42,269 nucleotides of DNA, taken from Anaerolineales bacterium (GTDB lineage: Bacteria; Chloroflexota; Anaerolineae; Anaerolineales; UBA11858). The notes under the pieces were generated by a model, which had not been told where the DNA came from, searched no databases, and saw nothing but the letters and a program-made list of their open reading frames with translations. Each line of letters begins with the position of its first letter. Position 1 is the stretch's first letter. This document shows, in pieces, positions 32,688 through 42,159 of the stretch. The translations under genes were made by a program, and so were the position numbers. Where the stretch lies: positions 1-42,269 of the forward strand of contig JAGXKM010000010.1 of the NCBI GenBank assembly GCA_018335275.1. Direction: 5' to 3'.

Positions 32688-33349
32688 TGCTTCTTTTCCA
32701 ATTTACTTTCAATTTCTGAAGCGACCCCTTCTACGTCCTGTCCAGCATCCACCTGGAGGAGGATTCCCCGCTCGCGATAATACGCAATCAAGGGTTCCGT
32801 CTTCTCCATGTACACATCTACCCTGTTTTTCACGGTCTCCAATTGGTCATCTTCGCGTTGGTAAAGCTCCGAGCCGTCATAATCACAGACCCCTTGTTCC
32901 TGGGGGGGATTATATTTCTTGTGAAAAACATGCCCGTGGGCCCGACAGGTTAACCTTCCCGTCAGCCGCTCAATCAGCTCCGAATAGGGTACGTGAAGGT
33001 AGAGAACTACTTCATCCACGTCCGGATCATAATCCGCCAGGATTTCCTTCAAAGCTTTCGCCTGGACCAAGGTTCTTGGGAAACCATCTAAAATAAAATC
33101 TGTTCCAGAATCGATCTCCCGGATCCGGTTTTCCACCATACTGATCGTGATTTCATCCGGCACCAACTCTCCTGCATCAATGTATTGACCTGCTTTTTTC
33201 CCAAGCTCTGTTTCGTTTTCCAAATTCCTGCGAAACAATTCACCCGATGAAATATGAAGGAACCCTTTTTCCTCGACCAGGATTTCCGCCTGTGTCCCCT
33301 TTCCTGCACCTGGTGGACCCAGCAATATCAAACAGATCTGGCGCGACAT
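32681..33349 (-). CDS. adk: Adenylate kinase
   Basis: This 222-residue long-form enzyme converts ATP + AMP to 2 ADP. It has the P-loop GPPGAGKGTQ, the NMP-binding part HISSGELFRR and DGFPRTLVQA. In the LID domain, Cys135, His138, Cys155 and Asp158 take the places of the four zinc ligands (the common set is Cys4 or Cys3-Asp), so a His-containing site is likely. It lies between secY (24 bp) and map (overlap). Confidence 0.96.
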   Translation of the reverse strand: MSRQICLILLGPPGAGKGTQAEILVEEKGFLHISSGELFRRNLENETELGKKAGQYIDAGELVPDEITISMVENRIREIDSGTDFILDGFPRTLVQAKALKEILADYDPDVDEVVLYLHVPYSELIERLTGRLTCRAHGHVFHKKYNPPQEQGVCDYDGSELYQREDDQLETVKNRVDVYMEKTEPLIAYYRERGILLQVDAGQDVEGVASEIESKLEKKQW

Positions 33350-33373
33350 GGCTGCTTCCTTTTCCCGGGGAAT

Positions 33374-34720
33374 TTATCGAACGAGTAAAGTTTCATCATA
33401 ACCGTGAAGTTTGAGTTCAGCGTCGATATTTTGGAAGGTGTCACGGACAACGCCGACCACAATCAACAGGCCCGAGGAAGTGATGAGCATGGTGCCTGAA
33501 CCAGAAGGCCCAAAACCGGGTAATATCAGGCCAATCAAGAAAGGCGTAACCGCCACAAATCCCAGGAAAAACGCGCCCGGGAACGTAATCCGGCGCAGGA
33601 CCTTGGTCAAATATCGCTGGGTGGGGGCTCCCCTGCTCACGCCCGGGATCTGTGCTCCAGAGCGTTTAAGATTGCTCCCGTAATCCTGTTGAGCGAACAA
33701 AACATCAGTGTAAAAGAATGTAAATCCAACAACCATCAAGAAGTACATGCCCCAATACCAGGGGCTGCCGCCTCCAAAAAGGTTCTGCACGCGGTTGGAC
33801 AGATTCGCCAACCATGTGATATCAGAGTTGCTGAAAAAACTGGCCAATATCGCCGGGAATGTCAACAAGGATTGACCGAAAATGAGGGGGATCATGCCAG
33901 CCATATTGACTTTCAAAGGTAGAGACCCCTTGACAGGCATGGACTGCCGGTTTCCCACCCGCCGCCCTGGATACATCACGGGGATATTCCGCTGGCCTTG
34001 TTGGACAAAGATGATAGCGAAGATGATCAGCAGCGTCAAAATCACCATGAATCCCAGGATGAACACAGGGTTTTGGGATGCTCTCATTAAGCGGGCAAAG
34101 TTTTGAGGGATCCTAGACACAATTCCTGCAAAGATCAATAATGACAACCCCTGATTGCGGATTCCGTATTCGGAAATCAACTCTCCCAACCAAATGGCAA
34201 ACATCGTCCCCGCTGTCATACTGGTAATAATGGCCAGGGAAGGAATCAGCGAGGCGCCAGTGAAACCAAAGTTATCAATGATTTGAACCCCACCCGCAAG
34301 GCTGGAGAAAATCCTGATCTGACCTACCGCCTGCAGAGCAGCCATAGGAACAGCCAGCACATACGTCCACTTTTCCATCCATTTCCGACCCTCCTGTGGG
34401 TCTTCCTCCATCTTTTGCTGCAAAGAGGGAATGATAGGAACCAGCAGCTGCAGGATAATTTGGGCTGTAATATATGGATACACACCCATCGCCAGGACCG
34501 AGAAATTGGATACCGTTCCTCCGGAGAGCATATCCAGAATGCCCAGGAAGGTGCTCCCGGCGCCTCCACCGGCCATGATCGAAGCGATCACATCCCGGTT
34601 TGCGCCCGGTACGGGAACATGTGACGCAAGCCGGTAGATGACCAAAATGGCCAACGTGATCAACAACTTACGCCGGATGTCTTCAGCTTTCCAAAGGTAT
34701 CGCCATGCAGATCTCTTCAT
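33374..34720 (-). CDS. secY: Protein translocase subunit SecY
   Basis: The 448-residue protein has ten predicted membrane spans and SecY signatures: an N-terminal WKAEDIRRKLLITLAILVIY, then SFLGILDMLSGG-like plug-region residues, GQRNIPVMYPGRRVG in the cytoplasmic loop and GVSRGAPTQRYLTKVLRRIT. It forms the protein-conducting channel with SecE and SecG. ATG 34720 is chosen because GGGAG lies about 9 nt upstream; a TTG at 34726 is closer to it but less likely. It follows rplO, as usual. Confidence 0.96.
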   Translation of the reverse strand: MKRSAWRYLWKAEDIRRKLLITLAILVIYRLASHVPVPGANRDVIASIMAGGGAGSTFLGILDMLSGGTVSNFSVLAMGVYPYITAQIILQLLVPIIPSLQQKMEEDPQEGRKWMEKWTYVLAVPMAALQAVGQIRIFSSLAGGVQIIDNFGFTGASLIPSLAIITSMTAGTMFAIWLGELISEYGIRNQGLSLLIFAGIVSRIPQNFARLMRASQNPVFILGFMVILTLLIIFAIIFVQQGQRNIPVMYPGRRVGNRQSMPVKGSLPLKVNMAGMIPLIFGQSLLTFPAILASFFSNSDITWLANLSNRVQNLFGGGSPWYWGMYFLMVVGFTFFYTDVLFAQQDYGSNLKRSGAQIPGVSRGAPTQRYLTKVLRRITFPGAFFLGFVAVTPFLIGLILPGFGPSGSGTMLITSSGLLIVVGVVRDTFQNIDAELKLHGYDETLLVR

Positions 34721-34785
34721 ATTCAAGAACTCCCACTCACACCGGTTTGTGCGAAACGATCTCCCAAACCATCATGATTGTGTAT

Positions 34786-35235
34786 CTATTGCTCAATGAC
34801 CTCCACACTGCCCCCCGCTTCCTCAATCTTCTCCTTGGCATTTTTTGAAAAGCGGTGAGCTTTGACCTGAAGGGGCACATCTAATTCCCCTCGACCCAAG
34901 ATGACAACAGGTTTTTCCTGGTCATGGATGAGCTTCACCTTGGCCAACACCTCGGGATTGATCTCCGTTTCCTCCGGGAAATAACCCAGATATTCCACAT
35001 TTACCTCTTGATATTCAACGCGGAAAGGCGGATTGAACCCAGGTTTTTTGGGCATGCGGCGGAAAAAGGGCGTGTCCCCGCCTTGATGCCAAAGAGGAAC
35101 GCCGCCGCCGCTGCGGGCATTTTGTCCTTTGGTGCCCCTGCCGGCTGTTTTCCCATAGCCTGAGCCGTACCCTCTGCCCACGCGTTTGCGATCCTTTTTC
35201 GCGCCTTCGTTCCGTTTTAAGTCGTGTAATTTCAT
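34786..35235 (-). CDS. rplO: 50S ribosomal protein L15 (uL15)
   Basis: The 149-residue protein starts MKLHDLKRNEGAKKDRKRVG and has RGYGSGYGKTAGRGTKGQNA, the Gly-rich N-terminal extension of L15, and a C-terminal L18e-type domain. ATG 35235 fits the family start; an upstream in-frame TTG (35244) is not needed. rpmD lies 15 bp upstream. Confidence 0.96.
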   Translation of the reverse strand: MKLHDLKRNEGAKKDRKRVGRGYGSGYGKTAGRGTKGQNARSGGGVPLWHQGGDTPFFRRMPKKPGFNPPFRVEYQEVNVEYLGYFPEETEINPEVLAKVKLIHDQEKPVVILGRGELDVPLQVKAHRFSKNAKEKIEEAGGSVEVIEQ

Positions 35236-35250
35236 AGCTCTCAACCTTCG

Positions 35251-35451
35251 TTAGTTTACTTCTTCCACCTCAACCAGGTGCTCAATACAGGCTATCATCC
35301 CTCGCATGCTTTCATTGTCAGGAACTTCCACGCTCTGGTTGATCCTTCTCAACCCTAAAGCTTCCACTGTCTTGCGCTGCCTTGGGGATCGACTGCTGGC
35401 GCTCTTGAGGAGTTTTATCTTGAGTTGCGACGACTTCTTCTTTTTCGCCAT
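35251..35451 (-). CDS. rpmD: 50S ribosomal protein L30 (uL30)
   Basis: The 66-residue protein reads [40 protein letters not shown], the standard L30 pattern, with a Lys-rich start and an acidic end ([10 protein letters not shown]). It lies 7 nt after rpsE and before rplO. Confidence 0.95.
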   Translation of the reverse strand: MAKKKKSSQLKIKLLKSASSRSPRQRKTVEALGLRRINQSVEVPDNESMRGMIACIEHLVEVEEVN

Positions 35452-35458
35452 GTTTCAT

Positions 35459-35977
35459 TTACCTATCCCAGAAGGGGGTAACCTTCTCAACATCCACACC
35501 GCGAATGGCCGCTTCTTCGTGTGGATCTTTGAGTTGTTCAAGCCCCTGGATCGTGGCAGCGGCGATATTCATCGCGTTATCACTGCCCAGTGATTTGGTG
35601 AGGATATTCGTGATTCCGGAGACTTCCACCACAGCACGCACACTTCCCGCTGCGATTACGCCTGTACCCTCGGACGCCGGTTTAAGCATCACCTTCGCCC
35701 CCCCTACCTTTCCCATAACCTTGTGGGGAATGGTCGTGTTATAGACTGCTACCGGATGGAGATCATCTTTAGCCCGGTCGGATGCTTTGTGGATGGCATC
35801 AGGAACGGAATTCGCTTTTCCCATCCCCATGCCTACCCGACCTTTTTGATCACCAGCCACCATCGTGACACGGAAGGAGAAGCGTCGTCCACCTTTGACG
35901 ACCGTCGCCACACGTTCAATGTTAATAATGCGCTCGTCAATCTCTCGTTCTCTGCTATCTCGATAACCATTCGTCAT
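35459..35977 (-). CDS. rpsE: 30S ribosomal protein S5 (uS5)
   Basis: The 172-residue protein has the N-terminal double-stranded-RNA-binding-like domain ([40 protein letters not shown]) and the C-terminal S5 fold ([20 protein letters not shown]). It acts in decoding accuracy and helicase activity at the mRNA entrance. It lies 21 bp after rplR. Confidence 0.97.
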   Translation of the reverse strand: MTNGYRDSREREIDERIINIERVATVVKGGRRFSFRVTMVAGDQKGRVGMGMGKANSVPDAIHKASDRAKDDLHPVAVYNTTIPHKVMGKVGGAKVMLKPASEGTGVIAAGSVRAVVEVSGITNILTKSLGSDNAMNIAAATIQGLEQLKDPHEEAAIRGVDVEKVTPFWDR

Positions 35978-35998
35978 ACTATTCTCCTGCGCGAGTGA

Positions 35999-36367
35999 CT
36001 AAAACTTTAACCCGTGTTCACGAGCAGCTTCGGCCAGGGCTTTAATTCTGCCAATGTATTTGTATCCACCGCGGTCAAACACCACTTCCTCAATCCCTTC
36101 TTCCAGGGCGCGTTCAGCGACCGCTTTGCCGACCAATTCGGCCTGCTCGGATTTCGTCAAACCGTCCATATCATCCCGTAATTCGGAATCGATCGTAGAG
36201 GCAGCAACTAAGGTATGCCCGGCGAAATCATCAATGATCTGAACATAGATCTCCGAAAGACTTTTAAAAACATTCAACCGAGGTTTCTTTGGCGTACCAA
36301 AGATATTCCGACGCCCCCGTTGATGTCTGCGTTTCCGCGCTTTAGATCGTGATTTTTGCTTTGCCAT
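35999..36367 (-). CDS. rplR: 50S ribosomal protein L18 (uL18)
   Basis: The 122-residue protein starts [20 protein letters not shown], then [20 protein letters not shown] and [20 protein letters not shown], the 5S rRNA-binding L18 pattern. ATG 36367 directly follows the rplF stop; the longer frame into rplF is not used. Confidence 0.96.
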   Translation of the reverse strand: MAKQKSRSKARKRRHQRGRRNIFGTPKKPRLNVFKSLSEIYVQIIDDFAGHTLVAASTIDSELRDDMDGLTKSEQAELVGKAVAERALEEGIEEVVFDRGGYKYIGRIKALAEAAREHGLKF

Positions 36368-36368
36368 A

Positions 36369-36917
36369 TTACGCCACCACCTTGCCTGCTTTTCCTGCTT
36401 TGCGGCGGATGTGTTCACCTTTGTACCGGATCCCTTTCCCCTTATAAGGTTCCGGCGGCCTCACTTTGCGAATGTCAGCTGCAACCTGGCCCACTTTTTG
36501 TTTGTCGTATCCCTTCACCACAATCTTTCTCGATTTCTCTCCCACCTCGAATTCTATTCCTTCCGGAGGTTCTATCTCAACAGGGTGCGAATAACCGACA
36601 TTGATGACAAGGGATGACCCCTGAAGATTCGCCCGGTAGCCAACACCCACTAACTCCAACTCTTTGGTGTAGCCGTCCGTGACGCCGATGACCATATTGT
36701 TGATCAGGGCCCGCGTCGTCCCGTGGAGAGACCTCAAGACACGGTCATCCGAGGGGCGCGTGACGAGGATTTCTCCCTCATTAAAGGAGATCTCTAGATC
36801 CGAGGAAAACGTGTCCTCGAGTTCTCCTTTTGGCCCCTTGATCCGCAAGCGGGAGCCTTCAATTTCCACTTCTACGCTCGATGGGATTTCCACCGGTAGT
36901 CGTCCAATTCGTGACAC
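36369..36917 (-). CDS. rplF: 50S ribosomal protein L6 (uL6)
   Basis: The 182-residue protein starts (GTG) with [20 protein letters not shown] and has two L6 domains, ending with the signature [20 protein letters not shown]. It binds near the sarcin-ricin loop. GTG 36917 is chosen because GGAG lies 8 nt upstream and the family starts at this point. Confidence 0.96.
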   Translation of the reverse strand: MSRIGRLPVEIPSSVEVEIEGSRLRIKGPKGELEDTFSSDLEISFNEGEILVTRPSDDRVLRSLHGTTRALINNMVIGVTDGYTKELELVGVGYRANLQGSSLVINVGYSHPVEIEPPEGIEFEVGEKSRKIVVKGYDKQKVGQVAADIRKVRPPEPYKGKGIRYKGEHIRRKAGKAGKVVA

Positions 36918-36979
36918 AGTTCCTACTCCTTGCTCATATCCAAACACCACAAAACTGGGTGCTTTTCAGCATAAATCCG

Positions 36980-37393
36980 TTACCAAACTTTACAAAGAAT
37001 TTCACCACCTACACCCTTCCTGCGCGCCTGGCGCCCGGTCATCACACCGCGGGATGTAGTCATGATACAAATACCCATACCTGAAAGCACATGAGGAATT
37101 TCATCTTTACCAGCGTATATGCGCTGTCCGGGAACGCTCACCCGTTCAAGATTTGTAATCACCGATTTCCGTTTACGACGTTTCCCAACGTACTTCAAAT
37201 GGATCTTCAAGGTCTTGAACCCTGAACCCTCTTCTTCTACTACTTGAAAATTATCAACAAAGCCTTCTTCCGCCAATATATTCGCGATGGATGCCTTCAA
37301 TTTCGAACTGGGCATGGCCACATGGGGATGCTCAGCTTGAACAGCATTCCGAATTCTTGTCAGCATGTCAGCAATGGGGTCACTTATACTCAT
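36980..37393 (-). CDS. rpsH: 30S ribosomal protein S8 (uS8)
   Basis: The 137-residue protein has SDPIADMLTRIRNAVQAEHP at the N-terminus and the C-terminal signature GMGICIMTTSRGVMTGRQAR. S8 binds the central 16S domain and in many bacteria also represses the spc operon. It lies 19 bp after rpsN. Confidence 0.97.
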   Translation of the reverse strand: MSISDPIADMLTRIRNAVQAEHPHVAMPSSKLKASIANILAEEGFVDNFQVVEEEGSGFKTLKIHLKYVGKRRKRKSVITNLERVSVPGQRIYAGKDEIPHVLSGMGICIMTTSRGVMTGRQARRKGVGGEILCKVW

Positions 37394-37412
37394 TCTTTAT
37401 CCTCCACCCAAC

Positions 37413-37595
37413 TTACCAAGAAGACTTGACAACGCCGGGGATTTTACCTTCTAATGCTAATTCTCGAAAACAAATACGGCACAAACCAAATCGTCGCATA
37501 TATCCGCGGGGTCGACCACACTTCTTGCAGCGATTTACTTCGCGAACTTTATATTTGCGGTCCTTCTCTCGAGCAATCATACTCTTTTTCGCCAT
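37413..37595 (-). CDS. rpsN: 30S ribosomal protein S14 (uS14), zinc type
   Basis: The 60-residue short form of S14 has [20 protein letters not shown], a CxxC-x12-CxxC zinc site, and ends with the family tail [15 protein letters not shown]-like sequence. The short zinc form is also called type Z. It lies 3 nt after rplE. Confidence 0.96.
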   Translation of the reverse strand: MAKKSMIAREKDRKYKVREVNRCKKCGRPRGYMRRFGLCRICFRELALEGKIPGVVKSSW

Positions 37596-37598
37596 GGA

Positions 37599-38144
37599 TT
37601 AACCTTCCTCCTTAAATGGCATGCCAAGCTCACGTAACAACTCACGTCCCGCTTCATCATCCTGCGCGGAAGTCACGATACTGACTTCCAAACCCTGTAC
37701 ATGATCCACTTCATCATAATCAATCTCGGGGAACACCAATTGTTCATTCAAACCCAAGGTGTAATTTCCTCTCCCGTCAAATGAGTGCGGGGAGACACCG
37801 CGAAAGTCCCGGACTCGTGGCAAAGCCACATTCATCAAGCGGTCCAAGAATGACCACATCCGATTCCCCCGGAGCGTCACCTTCGTGCCAATGGGCACGC
37901 CAGCTCTGAGCTTGAAGTTGGCCACGTCCTTTTTGGATTTGGTGACCACGGGCTGCTGGCCGGTGATTTTGGCCAGGTCCCTCACAGCATCATCCAGCAC
38001 TTTCCCGTTATCCAATGCATCGCCCACGCCCATATTGAGGACGACTTTTTCAACGCGGGGAACCTGCATCACGTTCTCCCGGTTAAGGACATCTTTCAAG
38101 CTAGGGACGATTTCCTCTTTATATCTTTCTTTCAATCTATTCAT
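37599..38144 (-). CDS. rplE: 50S ribosomal protein L5 (uL5)
   Basis: The 181-residue protein has [50 protein letters not shown] and [20 protein letters not shown]. It binds 5S rRNA and contacts the P-site tRNA. It sits between rplX and rpsN with short gaps. Confidence 0.97.
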   Translation of the reverse strand: MNRLKERYKEEIVPSLKDVLNRENVMQVPRVEKVVLNMGVGDALDNGKVLDDAVRDLAKITGQQPVVTKSKKDVANFKLRAGVPIGTKVTLRGNRMWSFLDRLMNVALPRVRDFRGVSPHSFDGRGNYTLGLNEQLVFPEIDYDEVDHVQGLEVSIVTSAQDDEAGRELLRELGMPFKEEG

Positions 38145-38161
38145 GGTCCATCTCCAACTGC

Positions 38162-38491
38162 TTAATCGATCACCGCTTCACAGCGCTTGCAAACCCGTTT
38201 CGGTTTACCATCTTCACGGATCACACCGACCCGGGTGGGTTCCCCACATGCCGAGCAAACAAGCATAACGTTTGAGATATGAACCGGTCCTTCAAATTCA
38301 ATAATGCCCGGGGTCATCGTCCGGCCCTGGGTTTGTATTTGTCCCTGGTGCTTTTTGCGAAGGTTCACACCCTGGACAGCGACCCGATCCTTGTCGCGGT
38401 ATACCTTAATGACTTCACCGCGTTTTCCTTTATCTTCAGAACGTCCGCTGATCACTTCTACTTGATCACCTTTCTTGATTTTATATTTCAC
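38162..38491 (-). CDS. rplX: 50S ribosomal protein L24 (uL24) with C-terminal zinc motif
   Basis: The 109-residue protein begins with a KOW domain ([40 protein letters not shown]). The C-terminal half holds [11 protein letters not shown] and CKRCEAVID, two CxxC pairs that form a likely zinc ribbon. Such a motif is known in some bacterial L24 proteins but is absent from the E. coli form. L24 starts 50S assembly. Confidence 0.95.
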   Translation of the reverse strand: MKYKIKKGDQVEVISGRSEDKGKRGEVIKVYRDKDRVAVQGVNLRKKHQGQIQTQGRTMTPGIIEFEGPVHISNVMLVCSACGEPTRVGVIREDGKPKRVCKRCEAVID

Positions 38492-38515
38492 AACTTTCTC
38501 TCCTGCTTCTCATGC

Positions 38516-38887
38516 TCAAATCGTTTCGGGCGCAAGGGAAACGATTTTCATATATCCTTTATCCCGGAGTTCACGGGCCACAGGACCAAAAATCCTCGTA
38601 CCTCTCGGATTGGTGCCGTCCGCGTCGAGGATGACCACGGCGTTGTCGTCAAATTTGATACTGGATCCATCATTCCTGCGCCATTCTTTGGCCGTTCGCA
38701 CAACCACAGCCCGGACAATCTCATGCGCTTTGACCGAACCGCCGGAAACTGAACCTTTGATGGAACCCACGACGATATCTCCAATACGAGCGTACCTACG
38801 TTTTGACCCGCCCAGGACCCGGATAATCTGCAATTCGCGAGCCCCAGAGTTATCTGCTACCTTGACTTTCGACTCTTGCTGTATCAT
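38516..38887 (-). CDS. rplN: 50S ribosomal protein L14 (uL14)
   Basis: The 123-residue protein reads [40 protein letters not shown] and ends with a conserved helix ([13 protein letters not shown]). L14 lies at the subunit interface near the sarcin-ricin loop. It sits 3 nt after rpsQ. Confidence 0.97.
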   Translation of the reverse strand: MIQQESKVKVADNSGARELQIIRVLGGSKRRYARIGDIVVGSIKGSVSGGSVKAHEIVRAVVVRTAKEWRRNDGSSIKFDDNAVVILDADGTNPRGTRIFGPVARELRDKGYMKIVSLAPETI

Positions 38888-38890
38888 GAC

Positions 38891-39160
38891 TTACTCCGAT
38901 GGGGTTTCCGTAACAGGACGGCTCCGGCGGGTGATCTCTTCCACCACCCATCGCTTGGTCTTTGACAGGGGACGGGATTCTAAAATCAACACTTCATCTC
39001 CCATCTCGCAGCCTAACTCATCATGGGCCATCACGGTCCTATGTCGATCGATCACCTTTTTATATAAAGGATGCCGAAAGCGGCGGGTGAGTTCAACCTT
39101 CACCGTCTTGTCCATTTTATTGCTGGTAACTACACCTTTTAAGCGTCGGCGATTGCTCAT
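38891..39160 (-). CDS. rpsQ: 30S ribosomal protein S17 (uS17)
   Basis: The 89-residue protein has [40 protein letters not shown] and [19 protein letters not shown], an OB-fold S17. It binds 16S rRNA early in assembly. Its start overlaps the rpmC stop by 4 nt (ATGA). Confidence 0.97.
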   Translation of the reverse strand: MSNRRRLKGVVTSNKMDKTVKVELTRRFRHPLYKKVIDRHRTVMAHDELGCEMGDEVLILESRPLSKTKRWVVEEITRRSRPVTETPSE

Positions 39161-39369
39161 GCTTCACCTTCCATTTCCGCTTCCAGCTCACGCTCTTTCA
39201 AGATCGTCTTAAATCGGGCGATCAAGCGACGCGTGAATGGAAGCCTTGTCGTATCAATAAGCTCTCCTGTCGACTGCTGAAAACGGAGGTTCATCAATTC
39301 CTCCTGAGCTTCGTCCAGACGAGCTCTAATCTCTTCCCTCGATAAATCGCGGATCTCATCAGCTTTCAT
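39157..39369 (-). CDS. rpmC: 50S ribosomal protein L29 (uL29)
   Basis: The 70-residue helical protein reads [20 protein letters not shown], then [20 protein letters not shown], the L29 pattern located near the exit tunnel. It begins 2 nt after the rplP stop and overlaps rpsQ. Confidence 0.96.
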   Translation of the reverse strand: MKADEIRDLSREEIRARLDEAQEELMNLRFQQSTGELIDTTRLPFTRRLIARFKTILKERELEAEMEGEA

Positions 39370-39371
39370 GC

Positions 39372-39797
39372 CTACGCTCCTACTTCATCTTCTCGGGTGA
39401 CAATTTTCGTCTTTATGGGGAGCTTATAGGACGCCCTTCTTAACGCTTCCCGCGCTGCGCTGTCCGCGACGTCTCCACCAATTTCAAACATCATCCGGCC
39501 CGGTTTGACAACCGCAGCCCAGTATTCTACCTCACCTTTCCCTTTCCCCATCCGCGTCTCCGCGGCCCGTTTGGTCACGGGTTTATCCGGGAAAATCCGG
39601 ATCCAAATCTTACCGCGCCGCCGCATGGCCCGGACCATGGCCCGCCGGGCTGCTTCGATCTGACGCGAGGTGATCCAGGAGGGCTGTAAGGCCTGTAAGC
39701 CGTAATCTCCAAAATGCAGCTCATTTCCGCGGCGGGCTTTTCCCTTCATCCGCCCCCGCATTTGTTTTCGGTGTTTAACACGTTTTGGCATCAACAT
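39372..39797 (-). CDS. rplP: 50S ribosomal protein L16 (uL16)
   Basis: The 141-residue protein starts [20 protein letters not shown] and has [20 protein letters not shown] and [20 protein letters not shown], typical of L16 at the A-site tRNA. ATG 39797 matches the family start, with GAGG about 10 nt upstream; the longer frame is not used. Confidence 0.96.
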   Translation of the reverse strand: MLMPKRVKHRKQMRGRMKGKARRGNELHFGDYGLQALQPSWITSRQIEAARRAMVRAMRRRGKIWIRIFPDKPVTKRAAETRMGKGKGEVEYWAAVVKPGRMMFEIGGDVADSAAREALRRASYKLPIKTKIVTREDEVGA

Positions 39798-39844
39798 GAT
39801 TATTATCCTCTCTGATTCCATCCGACATCATGCCGGTATGATTT

Positions 39845-40528
39845 CTACTTACTGACGTACACTCCACCGTGCTTTTCCGCTTCTTCTTCATCCTCCAGGG
39901 TGGGCAGGATTTCACCGCGGTAAATCCAGACTTTGACCCCAATATTTCCGTACATCGTAGCCGCTTCCACAAGGGCATAATCAATATCAGCGCGCAGCGT
40001 TTGGCGGGGGACTCTTCCCTCGCGCATATGAACGGTGCGGGACATTTCCGCCCCGCCTAAGCGGCCTGAGACTTCCACGCGGACCCCTTCTGCTCCCTCG
40101 CGCATGGAGCGCTGGATAGCCCGGTTCATGGCCCGGGAGTAGCTGATCCGGCTTTCTATCTGGCGAGCCACGTTCTCGGCAACCAGGTGGGCATCCAAAT
40201 CAGGATTCTCAATCTCCTGGATGTCCACATCAATGTTTTTGCCGACCAACTCCTCTAAGAGGCTTCGCGTTCTCTTGACGTTAACACCTTTTCGGCCAAT
40301 CAACACGCCGGGTTTGGAGGTGTGAACGATGATCCTGACCTTGCCAGGGAAGCGTTCAATCTCGATCCGGGAAACGCCTGCACGTGGGTTTTCATCGCGA
40401 ATTAAGTTTCGAATCTCAAGGTCCTCTTGAAGATGATCCACATATTCATCCCCTTCCGCATACCAACGTGCATCCCAAGTCCGGATGACCTTCAAACGAA
40501 ACCCTATCGGGTGTACTTTTCGACCCAT
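39845..40528 (-). CDS. rpsC: 30S ribosomal protein S3 (uS3)
   Basis: The 227-residue protein starts MGRKVHPIGFRLKVIRTWDA and has a KH domain (VHTSKPGVLIGRKGVNVKRT) and the S3 C-terminal domain (GAEMSRTVHMREGRVPRQTL). It lines the mRNA entry channel. ATG 40528 has GGAG 6 nt upstream; a much longer upstream frame through the rplV gap is not used. Confidence 0.97.
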   Translation of the reverse strand: MGRKVHPIGFRLKVIRTWDARWYAEGDEYVDHLQEDLEIRNLIRDENPRAGVSRIEIERFPGKVRIIVHTSKPGVLIGRKGVNVKRTRSLLEELVGKNIDVDIQEIENPDLDAHLVAENVARQIESRISYSRAMNRAIQRSMREGAEGVRVEVSGRLGGAEMSRTVHMREGRVPRQTLRADIDYALVEAATMYGNIGVKVWIYRGEILPTLEDEEEAEKHGGVYVSK

Positions 40529-40595
40529 AATAACTCCTACAAGTTCATAAATGTCGGTATAGATTTCCAAGCAAAATAATTGCTCATCCTGAATC

Positions 40596-40943
40596 CTATT
40601 CCTCTTCCCGCTCCCGAAGGACAACAGAGATATGAGACGATCGGCGCAAGCGGGGTTTGACCCGTCCTCTGGCGCCAAAACGACGCCACTTCCTTGTGGG
40701 TCCTTCATCGGCGACAATGTGATGGACGTATAAATCATACCTGTTCAAACCAAAATTGTGTTCGGCGTTGGCGACAGCAGAATTTAAAACTTTGGTCACC
40801 GATCGAGCAGCCTTATTTGGCGTGAATTTGAGAATATCCAGCGCGTCCACCACTTCCTTACCACGCACCATATCGACTACCAAGCGTGCTTTTTGGGGGG
40901 AAATCGGGACATGACGCGCCTTGGCTTCTACATCTCGCGGCAT
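40596..40943 (-). CDS. rplV: 50S ribosomal protein L22 (uL22)
   Basis: The 115-residue protein has VPISPQKARLVVDMVRGKEV and the C-terminal RRFGARGRVKPRLRRSSHIS hairpin signature; the long loop reaches into the exit tunnel, a known place of macrolide resistance changes. It starts 2 nt after the rpsS stop. Confidence 0.97.
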   Translation of the reverse strand: MPRDVEAKARHVPISPQKARLVVDMVRGKEVVDALDILKFTPNKAARSVTKVLNSAVANAEHNFGLNRYDLYVHHIVADEGPTRKWRRFGARGRVKPRLRRSSHISVVLREREEE

Positions 40944-40945
40944 CG

Positions 40946-41263
40946 TTATATCTCCTTCACATTTTCAGCAGCAGCCATCGCGGCTTCTTTCTTCCGCAAC
41001 TTCCTGGCAGCTACATGTCCGCGGAACGTGCGGGTGGGCGCGAATTCACCCAATCGATGTCCGACCATATTTTCCGTAATGTAAATAGGTACATGACGCC
41101 GCCCGTCGTGAACCGCAATAGTGTGCCCCACCAGTTGGGGAAAGATCACGCTTTCCCTGCTCCACGTTCGAATGACTTTTTTCTCTCCGCGTTCGTTCAT
41201 CTCGTCCACTTTCTTCAACAACTTAGGTTGAATATAGGGACCTTTTTTCAACGACCGTGACAT
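40946..41263 (-). CDS. rpsS: 30S ribosomal protein S19 (uS19)
   Basis: The 105-residue protein reads [40 protein letters not shown] and [20 protein letters not shown]. It forms a complex with S13 at the head of the 30S subunit. It is about 10 residues longer than the common 92-95 because of an Ala/Glu-rich tail. Confidence 0.96.
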   Translation of the reverse strand: MSRSLKKGPYIQPKLLKKVDEMNERGEKKVIRTWSRESVIFPQLVGHTIAVHDGRRHVPIYITENMVGHRLGEFAPTRTFRGHVAARKLRKKEAAMAAAENVKEI

Positions 41264-41310
41264 ACGATTGTCTCCTCGTTTTCCGTGACCTCAGGAACCT
41301 GTAAATCACG

Positions 41311-42159
41311 TTATTTCTTACGTTTCTTCTTTCCTTCCCGGCGATCGCGGACAACATACTGCGCTGTCCGTTTATTCTTCCGGGTTTTCTTGCCCAGTGT
41401 CTTTTTACCCCAGGGGCTTTTCGGACTGGGCATACCAATCGGCGCTTTCCCTTCTCCACCACCATGGGGGTGGTCGCGAGGGGACATTGCTGAACCCCGT
41501 ACGGTAGGACGGAACCCTTTATGCCGTTTTGAACCCGCTTTACCGAGTTTGATATTGCTGTGATCCACGTTGCCTACCTGGCCGATCGTTGCATAACAAC
41601 TCTGCAATACACGCCGGATCTCACCCGAAGGCAAACGAACCTGGGCATACCGCCCTTCTTTCACCACCAACCGGGCGGCCGTCCCTGCTGAGCGCACCAA
41701 TTGTCCGCCACGGCCCTGCTTGAGTTCAATGTTATGAATCCGCGATCCGGGTGGAATGTTGCTTAACGGTAAGCTGTTCCCGGGCTCGATCTCCGCGTCC
41801 GGACCCGACATCACCGTTTGTCCAACCCGTAAGCCGACGGGAGAGATGATATAACGCTTTTCCCCATCAGCATAATTCAACAACGCCAATCGAGCTGTGC
41901 GGTTGGGGTCATACTCTATGCCCACAACTTTAGCTGGGATCCCATGTTTTTCACGGCGAAAGTCAACCTGGCGATATTTCCGCTTATGTCCACCGCCCCG
42001 GTGGCGGACTGTGATCCGGCCCTGAACATTCCTGCCACCCTTTTTCCGGAGTGATTTAACCAGAGATTGTTCAGGTTTTTTCTTCGTTATTTCTTCAAAT
42101 GAATGTCCGACTTTCCCTCTTAAACTGGGGGTCACCGGTTTATATTTCTTGACTGCCAT
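41311..42159 (-). CDS. rplB: 50S ribosomal protein L2 (uL2)
   Basis: The 282-residue protein has [20 protein letters not shown], an OB and SH3-like RNA-binding core and the C-terminal signature [20 protein letters not shown] with the conserved His next to the peptidyl-transferase centre. It overlaps the rplW stop by 1 nt (TAATG). Confidence 0.97.
   Translation of the reverse strand: MAVKKYKPVTPSLRGKVGHSFEEITKKKPEQSLVKSLRKKGGRNVQGRITVRHRGGGHKRKYRQVDFRREKHGIPAKVVGIEYDPNRTARLALLNYADGEKRYIISPVGLRVGQTVMSGPDAEIEPGNSLPLSNIPPGSRIHNIELKQGRGGQLVRSAGTAARLVVKEGRYAQVRLPSGEIRRVLQSCYATIGQVGNVDHSNIKLGKAGSKRHKGFRPTVRGSAMSPRDHPHGGGEGKAPIGMPSPKSPWGKKTLGKKTRKNKRTAQYVVRDRREGKKKRKK

Noticed and set aside
40529-40738. 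70-codon N-terminal extension of S3
   Set aside because: The family starts at MGRKVHP and a good ribosome site precedes ATG 40528; the extension covers the end of rplV in another frame.
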